From Leucogyrophana mollusca (Eukaryota > Basidiomycota > Agaricomycetes > Boletales): a DNA stretch of 64,000 nucleotides. The position numbers and the translations under genes are program-made. A model generated the notes under the pieces. It was not told the origin of the DNA. It saw nothing but the letters and a program-made list of their open reading frames with translations, and made no database searches. The stretch covers positions 62,001 to 126,000 of the forward strand of contig MU266379.1 in NCBI GenBank assembly GCA_021014945.1. The letters run 5' to 3'. Positions 11,177 to 22,012 of the stretch are shown here, in pieces; the first letter of the stretch is position 1; each line of letters starts with the position of its first letter.

Positions 11177-14172
11177 TCACTTGTTCTTCGTACTCAGGAT
11201 GTCGAAGAAGGCCTCCTGAGGAAGATCAACAGAGCCAATCCTCTTCATACGACGCTTGCTTTCCTTCTGGTTTTCTAAATGCTTCATTTTGCGCTCGTAA
11301 TGTCCTGCGGCCATCAATTGAGGACCAAACCAGAGAATTTTTGTGCATGTAGACATACCTCCATATAAGCCTGCTGTGACATCAGCGCGCATTGCCGACA
11401 AAGTTTCTCGCGCAATGATCTTCTTCCCGACTGCAGCCTGAATGGGCACCTCAAACAGCTGTCGAGGGATGACCTTGTCTATAAGACAAATTAGAAGACC
11501 GCCGGTTTTGCTATACTGTGTTGAACTCACGGAGCTTCTTCACCCACAATCTGCCAATGTTTTGCTGAGCTGAACGATGTACGATGATAGCAAGCGCGTC
11601 CACCGGCTTGCCATTCAGCAGGAACACCATCTATTTGATCGTTAGATGTCGGCACCACACCAGGCGGCATTGATTGTGTATACCTTCGCGAGATCACTGG
11701 TTTTGTATCCACCATCTTCATAACTTTTGAAAAAATAACTCAGAATCGAATTCACCCATGTGACACTCGCACTTACTCAAAGCTAGCATATCCAGAGCTC
11801 CTGCTCTTCAGCTGGTCGAAGAAATCCGTCACGATCTCGCTCAAAGGTATGGTGCACGTTAGAATGGCCCGGGCGGACGTCGTGGTCCCTGCGTCAAGAT
11901 AACGATGGTCGAGGTCTTCTGCTCGGTGTGAGAAGCATAGGTCCATCATCTCTCCCAGGTACTCTGAAGGCGAGGTTAGTAAGCACCAATTTACACAAGC
12001 ACGGCCTTCTGACCTTCGGGGACAATGATCGAAGCCTTGACAACAGGCTCTTGCACTTCCTTGACCTTCGAAGAGGTGTCTGTGACATCTGGGAACTCGG
12101 TAGGGTTGCTGACGAGAACTGTCCTGTCCTTGTACACCACTGCCATCTTGGTAAGGCTTGCAGATCACTTCTAATTACGGAGGGCTCGCTTTACCTTTGT
12201 ACGGAACAGTGGGGGCGGTGATGATGATACTTGCGTCGTACTCGTCCTCGAGCCGCTGGCGGAAGACGTCCATGTGCAGGGTCCCGAGGAAGCCTAACCG
12301 GCAACCTTGACCGAGCGCCGTCGAAGATTCGCGCTGTATCGTCACACTTCGATCTGTGAGAGTGAGCTTTCGGGAATAGTAAGACGAGGTTGGGTTTGGA
12401 GAGAACAAGATACGCACTCTCTTGATCGACTCTTCTAACTTGATGAAGTCGTTGCTGTCGACGGGGAAAACACCAGCATATACCTATCCAGTGGTCAGTC
12501 GTTGCGAGTTGAGAGGAGAACATGGCTCGTACCATAGCTTTCGTCGGCTGGAAACCGGGCATGGGGTCTACTGGTACTCCAAGGCGATGCAGGGTATCTC
12601 CGATATGGGCTACGGAAGTGTCAAACTATGAGCCAGGTTGGAAGAGTACACCGCGGTGGTTTCTTACCCTCGGATGACTCCTTCATGTTACAGGCTACGA
12701 AGCCAACTTGACCGGGCTGTAGACTCGAGGTAGGAACCTCTTCGGGGTGCATTACGCCCACCTCTGTGACTTCGTATTTCTTGCGCGTGTGACATGATGC
12801 TATTTTATCGCCTGTACGTATTTCAGAACGATGCCTTCCATAGCGGTTATTTTATGCAGTAGCACAATGTACCTTTGCGCAGAACGCCATCTTGGATTGC
12901 TACGAGGGAGATAACACCGCGGTACCGGTCGTACCTATTTGTCCCCAGTTAAACTGCGATGTTACAACATCATGGCAAACTTACAGTGAATCAAAGAGAA
13001 ATGCTTTCAGCGGCTTCTCAGTATCACCCGCGGGAGGTGGTACGCGTTCGATTATAGCTCGGAGAACGTCTTCAACGCCCTTCCCTGTCTTTGCAGAGAT
13101 CTGAAGTATATCCAATGGATTAATACCGAAGGTGGACTGCAGCTGCGCAGCTATGCGCTCGGGTTGCGAAGCGGGTAAGTCTATCTAAAGCGATGTTTGT
13201 TAGACTGATGGAAGGCGAGTTCATGCCCGAACGGTGAACCTTGTTGAGAACTGGTATAATCGTCAGACCTCTCTCTTTCGCGATGTGGAAGACTGAGATG
13301 GATTGTGCTTGAACACCTTGAGTTGCGTCAACAAGGAGAAGCGCGCCTTGGCAGGCAGCTAAAGACCGCGATACCTCCCATGCAAAATCGACGTGACCCT
13401 GTAAACGGCACATTGCCCCGGATACATGTTACCGATATCAAGGAAGAGCACTTTGGACCTTACAGGCGTGTCTATGAGATTAAGGAGATGTGGTTTCCCG
13501 TTAGCAACATGAATCATGCTAAACAAACGAATTCAGTGACTCATTACTTGCGCTGGAGAGGGACCGTCACCTGGCTGTCTGGGCCTTGACTGTCCATTGA
13601 GCAATGAGCGACAGGTCACACTCTCAGAAGTATTATGTCCTACCTGTTATTCCGCGTTCCCGCTCTACCTTCAGTTTATCCAGGACCTGCTGATTGGTAC
13701 CCGTCGACTTTTTCTGGATTGTGCCTGTAAGCTGAGTGTTTGTCAGACGCGTTAAATAAACTTGTTAAGTTTGATTGACCTCCAGGAGGCTGTACGGAAG
13801 AATGAGTCTCCTATCAGATATTTACTGTGAATGAGAAACAATTAAATCGCGCACCGGTCGGCCAAGGTCGATTTACCATGGTCTACAGTACCAGAGGATA
13901 TAAGCTGCAGAGGGACTGGACAGGTGTCGGATGCATACCAATGTGAGCAATGATGGAGAAGTTTCTGGATGAAAGGCTCAATCACTTCCGACGCGCATTC
14001 TGAACTGCAGCACATACCGAATCACGTCGCAGGGGAACTCTTCCATCCGCACAGATTTGGGAGCGACCGCCCAAAGGGTCGCGGAGGTGCTGAAACATTG
14101 AGGCACTAGGCAATGCGCGGGCTGATATCGCTGAAATGCCCTCAGACAAGCTTGCCTCCAGCCTGTGAGCAT
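11177..14172 (-). CDS. GUF1: mitochondrial translation factor GUF1 (EF4/LepA)
   Basis: Mitochondrial GTPase that back-translocates or rescues ribosomes, homologous to bacterial LepA. Twenty exons were traced: 14172-14018, 13976-13939, 13882-13855, 13789-13780, 13731-13644, 13589-13571, 13518-13464, 13398-13240, 13184-12985, 12934-12873, 12811-12668, 12609-12533, 12483-12418, 12366-12195, 12139-12014, 11963-11777, 11723-11684, 11630-11531, 11478-11359 and 11304-11177, giving 657 aa (yeast 645). The start at 14172 gives an Arg/Gln-rich N-terminus suitable for mitochondrial import. G1 is AHIDHGKST (residues 62-70), G2 region ERERGIT, G3 DTPGH, G4 NKID. LepA-specific parts include [19 protein letters not shown] and the basic [17 protein letters not shown] tail. 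Exon 4 is only 10 nt and exon 6 is 19 nt. It diverges from cwf18 with 162 bp between starts. Confidence 0.95.
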
Positions 14173-14334
14173 AGCAGGACTCAGAGCCTGAAGATGGAAG
14201 AGACGGAGTAAGTCACGGCTTTTGCGATTGACGCGACCGACGCCCAAAAGCGTAGACTGCTTAGTCAGCCGTTAGTTCCCTGCCAGCCCAATGGTTCAAC
14301 TGCCGGTGCATTTCAAACATCCTTCTGTCAATCT

Positions 14335-14966
14335 ATGTCTCTGCAAGAGGCGTCAGAGACGCGGAAAGCGCGTCTTGTAGCGCTCAGGAAACGGAAAGAG
14401 GGTGGAGCAACTGAGGAAAATGGGTGCGTGCCCCCAATCTCATAAGATCACTTTGTTCTGACACGACTCTCGCAGGGACGCCGTATTATTGGGCCGCAAT
14501 TATGATCCAGAGACGCGGACTATCCGGAAACATGCTCGGAATGAAGCACTGCTGGAAGATACCGTTGAGAAAAATGTCGAGGGAATGGCTCAAATGATCA
14601 TTTCGGAGGATGAACAGCGAAGGGCTCAAGAACTAGTGGGTTATTTGGTTGGCCCAGTGACTCATTGAAAGCTTATGGCTCGCGTTTCTAGGATGTATTC
14701 AACATCGCTCCAAAGAGGCCTAACTGGGATTTAAAACGGGAAATGGACAAAAAGCTTGCCAAACTGGAGAGAAAAACCCAAGAGGCCATTCACACCCTGA
14801 TCCGTGAGCACTCCACTTTGCAGTGCATGCGTGTAAAAGACTAAATATCCACTCAGGTCAAAGACTGGCGGCTCAGAAAGGTCAGTCCGACGATATCATA
14901 GGTGCCATGAACGCTCAGGAAAAGGCAAACGACGAAGATGACCGTATGTCTGACGAGGAAGACTGA
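14335..14966 (+). CDS. cwf18: pre-mRNA splicing factor cwf18 / CCDC12 family
   Basis: Small nuclear component of the Prp19/CDC5 spliceosomal complex. Four exons: 14335-14423, 14476-14635, 14692-14803 and 14857-14966, giving 156 aa. It starts MSLQEASETRKARLVALRKRK. The conserved blocks are RNYDPETRTIRKH, TVEKNVEGMAQMII and DVFNIAPKRPNWDLKREMDKKLAKLERKTQEAIHTLIRQRL (spread over two exons), which define the cwf18 family. The C-terminus is acidic (EDDRMSDEED). Length matches S. pombe and human members. All introns are GT-AG, 48-56 nt. It shares a divergent promoter with GUF1. Confidence 0.93.
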
Positions 14967-15678
14967 ACGTGCCGTATCGTCATCTTTCAAACCCGACTGT
15001 ACAGCTATGTTATCTGCATAATATCTTGTATCTCTAGTCCTCTCTGATTACTCTGCCTGAGGCCCGTGCGCCATATCTCACGCTGACACAATGCAAAACA
15101 ATGGTTGAGCTGGAGTTCCACCCACCTTGGGCAAGTCGCGGTAGACCAAGCCTTACACCACGAGAACAGCAACACCGGCTAAAGACTTGGTGTCACATGA
15201 GTTAGCGAAGGTACCGACGTCGAGTGGGGATGACATGACAAGTATATTCACTTAAATACTATCGTTGTGCAAAGCTACTGCGAACGCTTTCGATGAATCC
15301 AAATCTGATCTATCCGCCGATATTTATGAGTCGACTGGCAGCAGCCATTCCATGGCTGTAAGTAGGAAGCTGGTTAATACACGCCATCACTTTCGTCTTA
15401 ACAGTCCATCTTCAGCTCTCTCGTTCGTCGACCACCCCCAGCCTGCCGCCATGAAGACTAGACAAGGGACACGGTGTGGTTGGTGCAAGCCCAAGGGTAT
15501 GCGAAGTGCCTTGATCGGTCGGTCCAAATTTGGTAGCTGGTCCCACGTGGGTGTACTGAAACGGAGGTATATAAGGCGCATATGCCCCAGGAGGGACAGA
15601 TCATCCTTGCTTCCTGACCTGCACATTGCGTGAGTTGACTGCTTGCTGCGATCGCCTGTACTATTTCCTTTGGCCGTG
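14967..15678. promoter_or_regulatory. Elongin A upstream region with E-box and TATA element
   Basis: About 700 bp without a supported gene. It contains a CACGTG E-box at 15544-15549 and TATATAAG at 15568-15575, about 105 bp before the Elongin A start codon, a plausible core promoter. An open frame at 15265-15633 covers this region but has no recognisable domain and includes the promoter elements, so I do not call it a gene. Confidence 0.45.
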
Positions 15679-16942
15679 ATGTTGTCTGAGGCAGACGGTC
15701 CTCCTAGTCGTGTGCCGACTCTGGTTACATATTGCCAGCGTGGTCAGTCACATATCGGACACAGCTTCCTGACCAGAGCTGATGCCACCTTGCAGTCCTT
15801 TCAATCCATGCAGAGGGTGAGAGTACTCGTGCAATGTAGTCTAGTTTCCACTAACCCATCCACCTCAGCTATCAGTAGTTTGGGAGACGATATACGGTAT
15901 GATGTGATCAAGCCCGTTTTGGAATGCTGCTCTGCAGATACCCTACTCCGTCTGGAGCAAGCATCACCAGTTCGTGCCCTTCTTTTGTATCACCCTACCC
16001 TAATTTAGTATCTACTTGCAGTGTATTGAGAAAGACACCTCCGGTGAGTCAACCAGACTTCCTGTGTCCTTGTCTGACCTTGCTTTGGTCATGCTCTAGA
16101 TATATGGGAGAATTTATGCTGCAAAACCTACCCTTTGTTCACAGAACAGCTATCGTCGCCAACCGAATCGGCGCTACCGGAATCGTGGCGTGATCAATTC
16201 TTCGTGAGTACCCCCTTTTATTACTTAGATCTCGGCTTCATCTACCACGGACCTTCAGCTGTTTCGTGAAAAAGAAGCAAGACGATTAGAAGAAGTGGCC
16301 TCGCGTTTGAGAAATCAGCGAATGGAAGCCGACGAGCGGAAGAAAGAGAGAGAAGTAAAACTGACCGACCGACTACCACCCCCGAAGCGTTCACGCACCG
16401 GATGTAAGTGTAAAACACTCGAAGCAAATGGCGAAAAACTCAACTTTATCGCAGGGTCGACCGCCAGCCAACCTAAGTCGCTTTTTCAGAAGACCAAGTC
16501 CGAGGCTTCAAAACTCAAGAGGTCGATGTACGCCCCTCCCATGCTTCCTCCCATGCCACAGGGGAAGAAATTCCGCATCCTCCCGGGCGCCGCCAGCGCA
16601 AAACCACCACCACCACCTTCGAATATACCATCGAGTAGCCAGGTCACCGTGAAGACTGTAACGTATCATCGCCCACCCACTTCATTCGCACTTTCTGCTC
16701 CCGCTCCGAAATCTGACCCCCGACCCGCCACGCCCAAGAAGCCTGTCGCATCCTCACCGGTAGCTGTAAGCAATCCGAAATCACCCCCACTAACATCACC
16801 GCCTGCATCTGACTCCCGAGCAACAAAACCTCCAATATCTGCCAAGAAGGACCCTATGGCCTCCCTCTTTATGCCGAAGCACCGAGCCCTTTCCCAACTG
16901 CCTGGACAGACGAGCACCACCCGGAGCGCCCCAGCCAGGTGA
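15679..16942 (+). CDS. RNA polymerase II transcription factor SIII subunit A (Elongin A)
   Basis: Elongin A stimulates Pol II elongation and, with Elongin C, can act as the substrate adaptor of a cullin ubiquitin ligase. Seven exons: 15679-15742, 15796-15816, 15869-15969, 16022-16043, 16100-16203, 16259-16403 and 16455-16942, giving 314 aa. Residues 14-23 (TLVTYCQRVL) fit the Elongin BC-box. Next come SSLGDDIRYDVIKPVLECCSADTLLRLEQASP and IWENLCCKTYP, the Elongin A (Pfam Elongin_A) fold. A basic helix (RNQRMEADERKKERE) and a Pro/Ser/Lys-rich tail follow. Exons 2 and 4 are only 21 and 22 nt. The last intron (16404-16454) is 51 nt, so retaining it would add 17 residues in frame. Confidence 0.85.
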
Positions 16943-17557
16943 CCCCCCTTTTCGTTCACATTGCCTCTCCGAATCCTCAGTCGATCACCACCCCGACTTG
17001 TACTACCGTCTGTGTACCTGCACTACTCTATCTGCTGTGACCCTGCATTATCATAATCGTTATCTATTTGTTAGGCTATACTCTAGTTAGCATGTACCCT
17101 TGTATCCGCTAGCATGAGTTCTTGAACTCGTCATCCACGGCCCAGACCATGGTCCGCAGGCGCAAGTTATTCATTGGCGACTACAAAGAGCATATGCCTT
17201 CCGGGCTTTCCGTCTGTACCGGCGATCAATGAGAACTTCGAGAAGTTCTTCATTGTTGCCCATGACCGTTTTTCGCCTCCGAACTTGATCGAAAGTTCAC
17301 GGCGATATCTGGGAGAAAGCGACGATGACGGGCTATGACATTGATTGAACACTATCTTAAAGTTCCCGTTAGGAATGCTACTGTAACACTCTATACTATT
17401 ATGACATGTTATGAACTTGAATGAATGGATTGAAATTGAGCGTTCGAATGATATGTGGTGTGCAATGGAGATAACCAGGTGTGAAAAGCAAAAACAGCGT
17501 TGAATATCGTAAGGATGCCTTAGGTTAATCCGGGAACTCGAGCGACCAAAGGAGGCA
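16943..17557. other. convergent 3' region between Elongin A and the WD40 gene
   Basis: About 600 bp between two stop codons on opposite strands. It is AT-richer in the middle and holds only short meaningless frames (for example 17583-17167 minus, which overlaps the WD40 stop). Most likely overlapping or adjacent 3' UTRs. Confidence 0.5.
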
Positions 17558-20548
17558 TTAGACCATCCCATCGCCTCGACCATCCCAGGGCTGTCGGATT
17601 TTCCCTTTGCCCTTCCCGCTCAGCTCCGGTTCGGTCTCCTCCAGCAAAGGCTCCATCATGTCGGCGGGTGGCGCCTCCCATATCCGTACGGTGTTGTCGT
17701 CAGAACAAGATGCGAACATGCGCTCGTTCCGTGGGTTCCATGCAACCGAGTTCACGCTGCCCATGCCATGGCCAGACAGAACTTCGAGTAGCACACCAGT
17801 ATCTCGGTGCCATACATACACATTACGATCTAAAAAGCATTTATTGGTGAGGGATCCGCGGACCATAATAACGACGGAGACGACAATACCTTCACTTCCG
17901 CTCACGACGAAATTGCCGTCAATGCCTCCGAAACAACTCCGGATGACGTGGTGCCCTTGCCGCTGCCCTGTGAACTTGCGTGCCATGCGACCTGCGTCCA
18001 GGTCCCACAGGTGTATTTCCTACAACGAAATAAGTAAGAATCGCCGTCTGTTTTTGCTGTGGAAAGTCACTTACATCAGGGGCGTGATTTATCAACGCAT
18101 ATCGCGAATCGTCCGATATCTTGACGCTTGTCAGTTCGCCGTCCAATTGGACGGACCTGTCAAGCACAAGTAAGCTCACACAACGCCGCACACGAAGCGC
18201 AAGGGCCACTTACAGCTCAACTTGTTTCGTCTCCATGCTATATATGACCATCCGGTTTCCCGAACTGCGTTGGCCATTCGTTGGGGCCCCATTGCCACTA
18301 CTTGCAAGGGGTTGTGAGCCATCACTGGGCGATGGTGGGAGGTATCCCATGCCAATAGTGACGAGTCGCTTGGAGTCGGGCGAAACGCCGATATCAGTCA
18401 CTCGCATGTAAACGTTGCTCCACGATTCTCGCTGTTTACCATCCGAGTCCTGTTAAGTCAACCGCGTAAGAGAGGAAACAACACGAGAGAAAATGGCTAC
18501 AGCGCGGACGCACCCAGGTGATAATCTTACGATCTAAACTTCCAGAGATGAAACCAGAACCATCCGGCAACCATGCTAACGCAGATACCGTCTCTTGATG
18601 CGAGTCAAGCGATCGAATTCGAACTCCCGTCTAAAGAGTCTCGTCAAAACGCTAAGCGATGTCACAACGAATTATCAACATACCTCCGCGTTCCACAACA
18701 TAATGAGATGATCAGCGCTGGTAAGCAGCACCTTGTCATCTAATGACCATGCAAGACATCCCACAGGATAGGGGTGCTCTTTCAGAATGAGCTCTGGCAC
18801 GCACTCGCGTGACGCAGGTTCCAATTCGGGCTGTATTGTCGAAGTCAGAACATGATCGCTGAGCGCTGATAAAGGGAACTAACCCCGATACGCCATATGA
18901 TTGCTGTCTTGTCCTTGCTCGCGCTCGCGAGAAAGTTTCCATTGTGGCTCCAAACTACATTCCACACCTCGTCTGTGTGCACGTCAAGGATTGTTGTCGT
19001 TACACGCGGGAAGGCTTCCTTATCGCACTGGTGGTCCATAAACAACGAGAACGAGGTCGAATTCGTTGGGGAGTTATGGTAGATGCAATGTTGTCGCTGA
19101 TATTGACGCGACTGTGTAAGGAGGGTGGAAAACCGGCGGTCGGGGACCATGATGGATGCGGGTATATAATCTGCGAGGGCAAGCGCTCAAGTCAGTCACG
19201 TTTGTCGCAAGAGAGCGCCAGTTGATGGCCGCAGCAACGATATATTTGGAGAACACCTTACGCTGTAGATTTGTGAGAAGTTGTTGCCGTGAATGTCCAG
19301 AAGCGCCATCCCATCGCGCTCGTTGTCGTAGATCATCCGAATCAGAGCACATTATAAGACTATAAGAGTAATATAGTCAGCACTCGTCTTTCTTGCCGAT
19401 CATTACACCCACCTTGAGAGAAAATGCAGTTCCTCAGGATCAACATTCAGGGGGGCCAATTCGTTGCGCAAAACATGGAGGGCGGCAGTGGTCTTGCGCG
19501 CCTCCAGCAGCTCAAGATACTTCTGCTGGCCAATGAGAAACTTTGCCGCCTATAAATAGATACGTGAAATATCAGAAGCCATCCCATTGATGGCTTCGGA
19601 AGGAGCACGAACCCAGAGTGATTCCTCGTCAGCTACACCGAGCTGAATGAGAAGGGCCTCCGCACTGGCCCAAGAGGCGTCCATGATGTAGTTTCGGAAG
19701 CTCGACACGTCAGGCGACTCTAAGGAGTAGCCCGACTCTGCTTCGAGTGTTGCAGCAGATTCGCTTTGAGTCGGTACGATGAGATGGTGGCCACATCAAG
19801 AAAAAGAAATGGTGAACGCACATGTATCCTACGTCTCTCAAACTTTGTATGACTAATCTCACGAACTCTTCTCGGTCGACAAATGAGTCGTCATATAAAG
19901 ATGTCCCTGGGAGTGAAACCCGCGCGATGGAGGACCTGTGGTTGTGTAATCCATTTCCGTTAGACGAGGGACCGCTGCTTGATCCATTCGATATGGGCGC
20001 GAAACCGCTGCCCTTGGTATGACCGTTGGACGGCCCAGTCTTGTCCATTGTGAGACAAGACGGTCCGGCCTCAGGAGTGGAAGCCAGCGAAGTTGACAGT
20101 ACAGAGCTTTTGTCTGCGTCTGGGACCCGCATAACGCTTGAGGATGTTTCAGGAATGCAAATAGCGTGACCTAATGCGATGAGAGAGGACGGAGACGAAG
20201 CGTCGGCTATAGAATGATCGATTCTTTGTCTCTTGTGAGCCCGAGAGGGTTCTGAATCTGTACAAAATATAATCGCCACGAGCCAGATTGTGAGTGGATG
20301 TGATTGACACTGAAAATGAAATGATCGAGTACCGCACCTGTCGATGGAGCAGGGAGTGCGTCAGCCTCAGATTCCTCGAGCTGAGACCTAGGTCGAGACG
20401 AAGGTATCAGGGAAGTGGCTTGGTGTGCTCGTACAACAGCAGGACTGGACCCCGAAGGTAAGGAGCTGGTATTGGCGGTTAATGTAGTGGATTCCAGAGC
20501 TGAGGATGCCTCAGGGCGAGTAGGACGGGTGTCCCGTGTAGCGTTCAG
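17558..20548 (-). CDS. GID7/WDR26-like protein (CTLH domain plus WD40 repeats), 5' end unresolved
   Basis: Likely subunit of the GID/CTLH E3 ubiquitin ligase, which in yeast degrades gluconeogenic enzymes. N-terminal exons traced: 20548-20338, 20257-19822, 19763-19613 and 19549-19413; later exons continue to the stop at 17558. An N-terminal Ser/Thr-rich disordered region with a basic patch (HKRQRIDHS) precedes a LisH-like segment (LRDVGYIESAATLEAESGYSLES) and the CTLH/CRA helices (ASAEALLIQLGVADEES, AAKFLIGQQKYLELLEA, SDSDDLRQRARWDG). IPASIMVPDRRFSTLL links to the WD40 propeller, whose repeats include HTDEVWNVVWSHNGNFLASASKDKTAIIW and NSVAWNPRNERMFASCSDDNTVRIW. No ATG joins cleanly to the exon beginning at 20548, so the first coding exon is missing from this model. 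Confidence 0.85.
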
Positions 20549-22012
20549 CTGAGTAAGTGAATCAATTGTGACAGAATGATAATTCCGAGTACGTTTATTT
20601 CATAGGCTGTCTGTGGCTGTTGTTGGACACAAAGAAGGCGATTATTGGCAGATTTGAAGGATAACAAGAGAGAACAGATGGATATGTGGACAGCTGAAGG
20701 GCACTTGAGAGGTGCTGCTGGTCCCAGTATGGCAGATCCGCCTCGCGTGCTTGTATTCGCACGCAAGAACTCCTCCAAACCACGACCTTTACGCTGCAAT
20801 ATTACTCCAGTCCACGTCCCATCTTCGAAAATAATACACTATGTGTCGTAAATACCTCAGAGAACCGCGGCTAATACTGCGTAGTTATTTTCTGGTCCAT
20901 CACTCAAGCTGATGAACGCCTGCGGCGGGATCCGTTGGCTTATCTCCCCTTGCTACAGAACACGTTTCAAACGTCCCATCGGATATCTTTTATAAGTTGA
21001 TGGAAATCATTCCGTTCCATTCTACACGGGTCTACAAACTACACGTTTCTTCATGCAGGCGCCTGATGCGATCCGACTTGCGGCACCTCATACTATTATG
21101 CCCACTGCTTCTCGCGCTTCTCCGAGTACCCATGGAGTCCTGGTGTCTGAGACCTGTCATTTATCAACAACACTGCTCCGCCGACACAAGAAGCACGTTG
21201 CTACCGGTTGTCGTGCACGTTCTTTCTGTTGTAGGGGACGAACTTGTAAAGAGAGCGGTACGAGAGGCTCGGGGGAGCGCATCCTTATCGGGTAACAAAG
21301 AAGGGAATGCCGGAATTCCGGTCCCGCCGCGGTTCCGGACATTGCCTTAAACAGAGAGCTTCGCCCGGCACACAACAAGCTATTCGCTCAAAGTTCACTG
21401 GTATCGACAATATTTGCCTGTGAAAACGGCAAAGGCATAATGATTGCGTGAAGTGTATACGTAGAAACTACCGCTGCTCCAAGACTAGTAAGTTACAGTG
21501 GGGATGTAATGGGTCCGTTTTTTGCTATTCCTTTCTTTTCGATTGCGATAAGCGTGGCTAGTAAAGACATAAAAGGTGAAGGGATGTTGCTGCGTATGGT
21601 AAATACGATGAATGCGTTTGGATTTTCGAATGTGAGGGGGTTACGATAGATAGATAAGGTGGAATGGGTGATGCGAAGGTCGAGAATGATGTGATTTTCC
21701 GTCGTGTCAGAACACCTACTTGAAGTCATAGATATGATACGTATGTCTGTGAAGTAAGGAGAGTTTATGCCGAGGTTTTGTGCGCAATGCGAAAAAAAGG
21801 AGAACGGAAAGGTCGTGGAGGCGAAGGGATTAGCCCGATCTATGTCGTGAGTGATAGCCAGCCAATTCACGTCCTTCGCCATGCTTTTAGGTTGCCGTCG
21901 ACCATGAAATTGCCAGGTGACGGACCGAGTGTCGAAAATATATGAGTGTGGATGATAGAGAGAAAACGTGTGATTTTTGGGCGTATAAAGATGGATCCAT
22001 GACCGTGCGATG
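20549..22012. other. interval with no supported gene (WD40 5' region and Ecl1-like 3' region)
   Basis: About 1.46 kb. It should include the unseen first exon and promoter of the GID7-like gene and the 3' UTR of the Ecl1-like gene. Frames at 20997-21350 (plus) and 22035-21493 (minus) are open but show no domain, and the latter overlaps the neighbouring stop. No repeat was recognised. Confidence 0.45.

Noticed and set aside
13537..13543. Second TGACTCA site
   Set aside because: It lies inside a GUF1 intron; such a 7-mer is expected several times by chance in 64 kb.
14658..14664. Third TGACTCA site
   Set aside because: It lies inside a cwf18 intron, far from any amino-acid gene.
15265..15633. 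122-aa open frame upstream of Elongin A
   Set aside because: No domain or conserved motif, and it overlaps the E-box and TATA element that best explain this interval.
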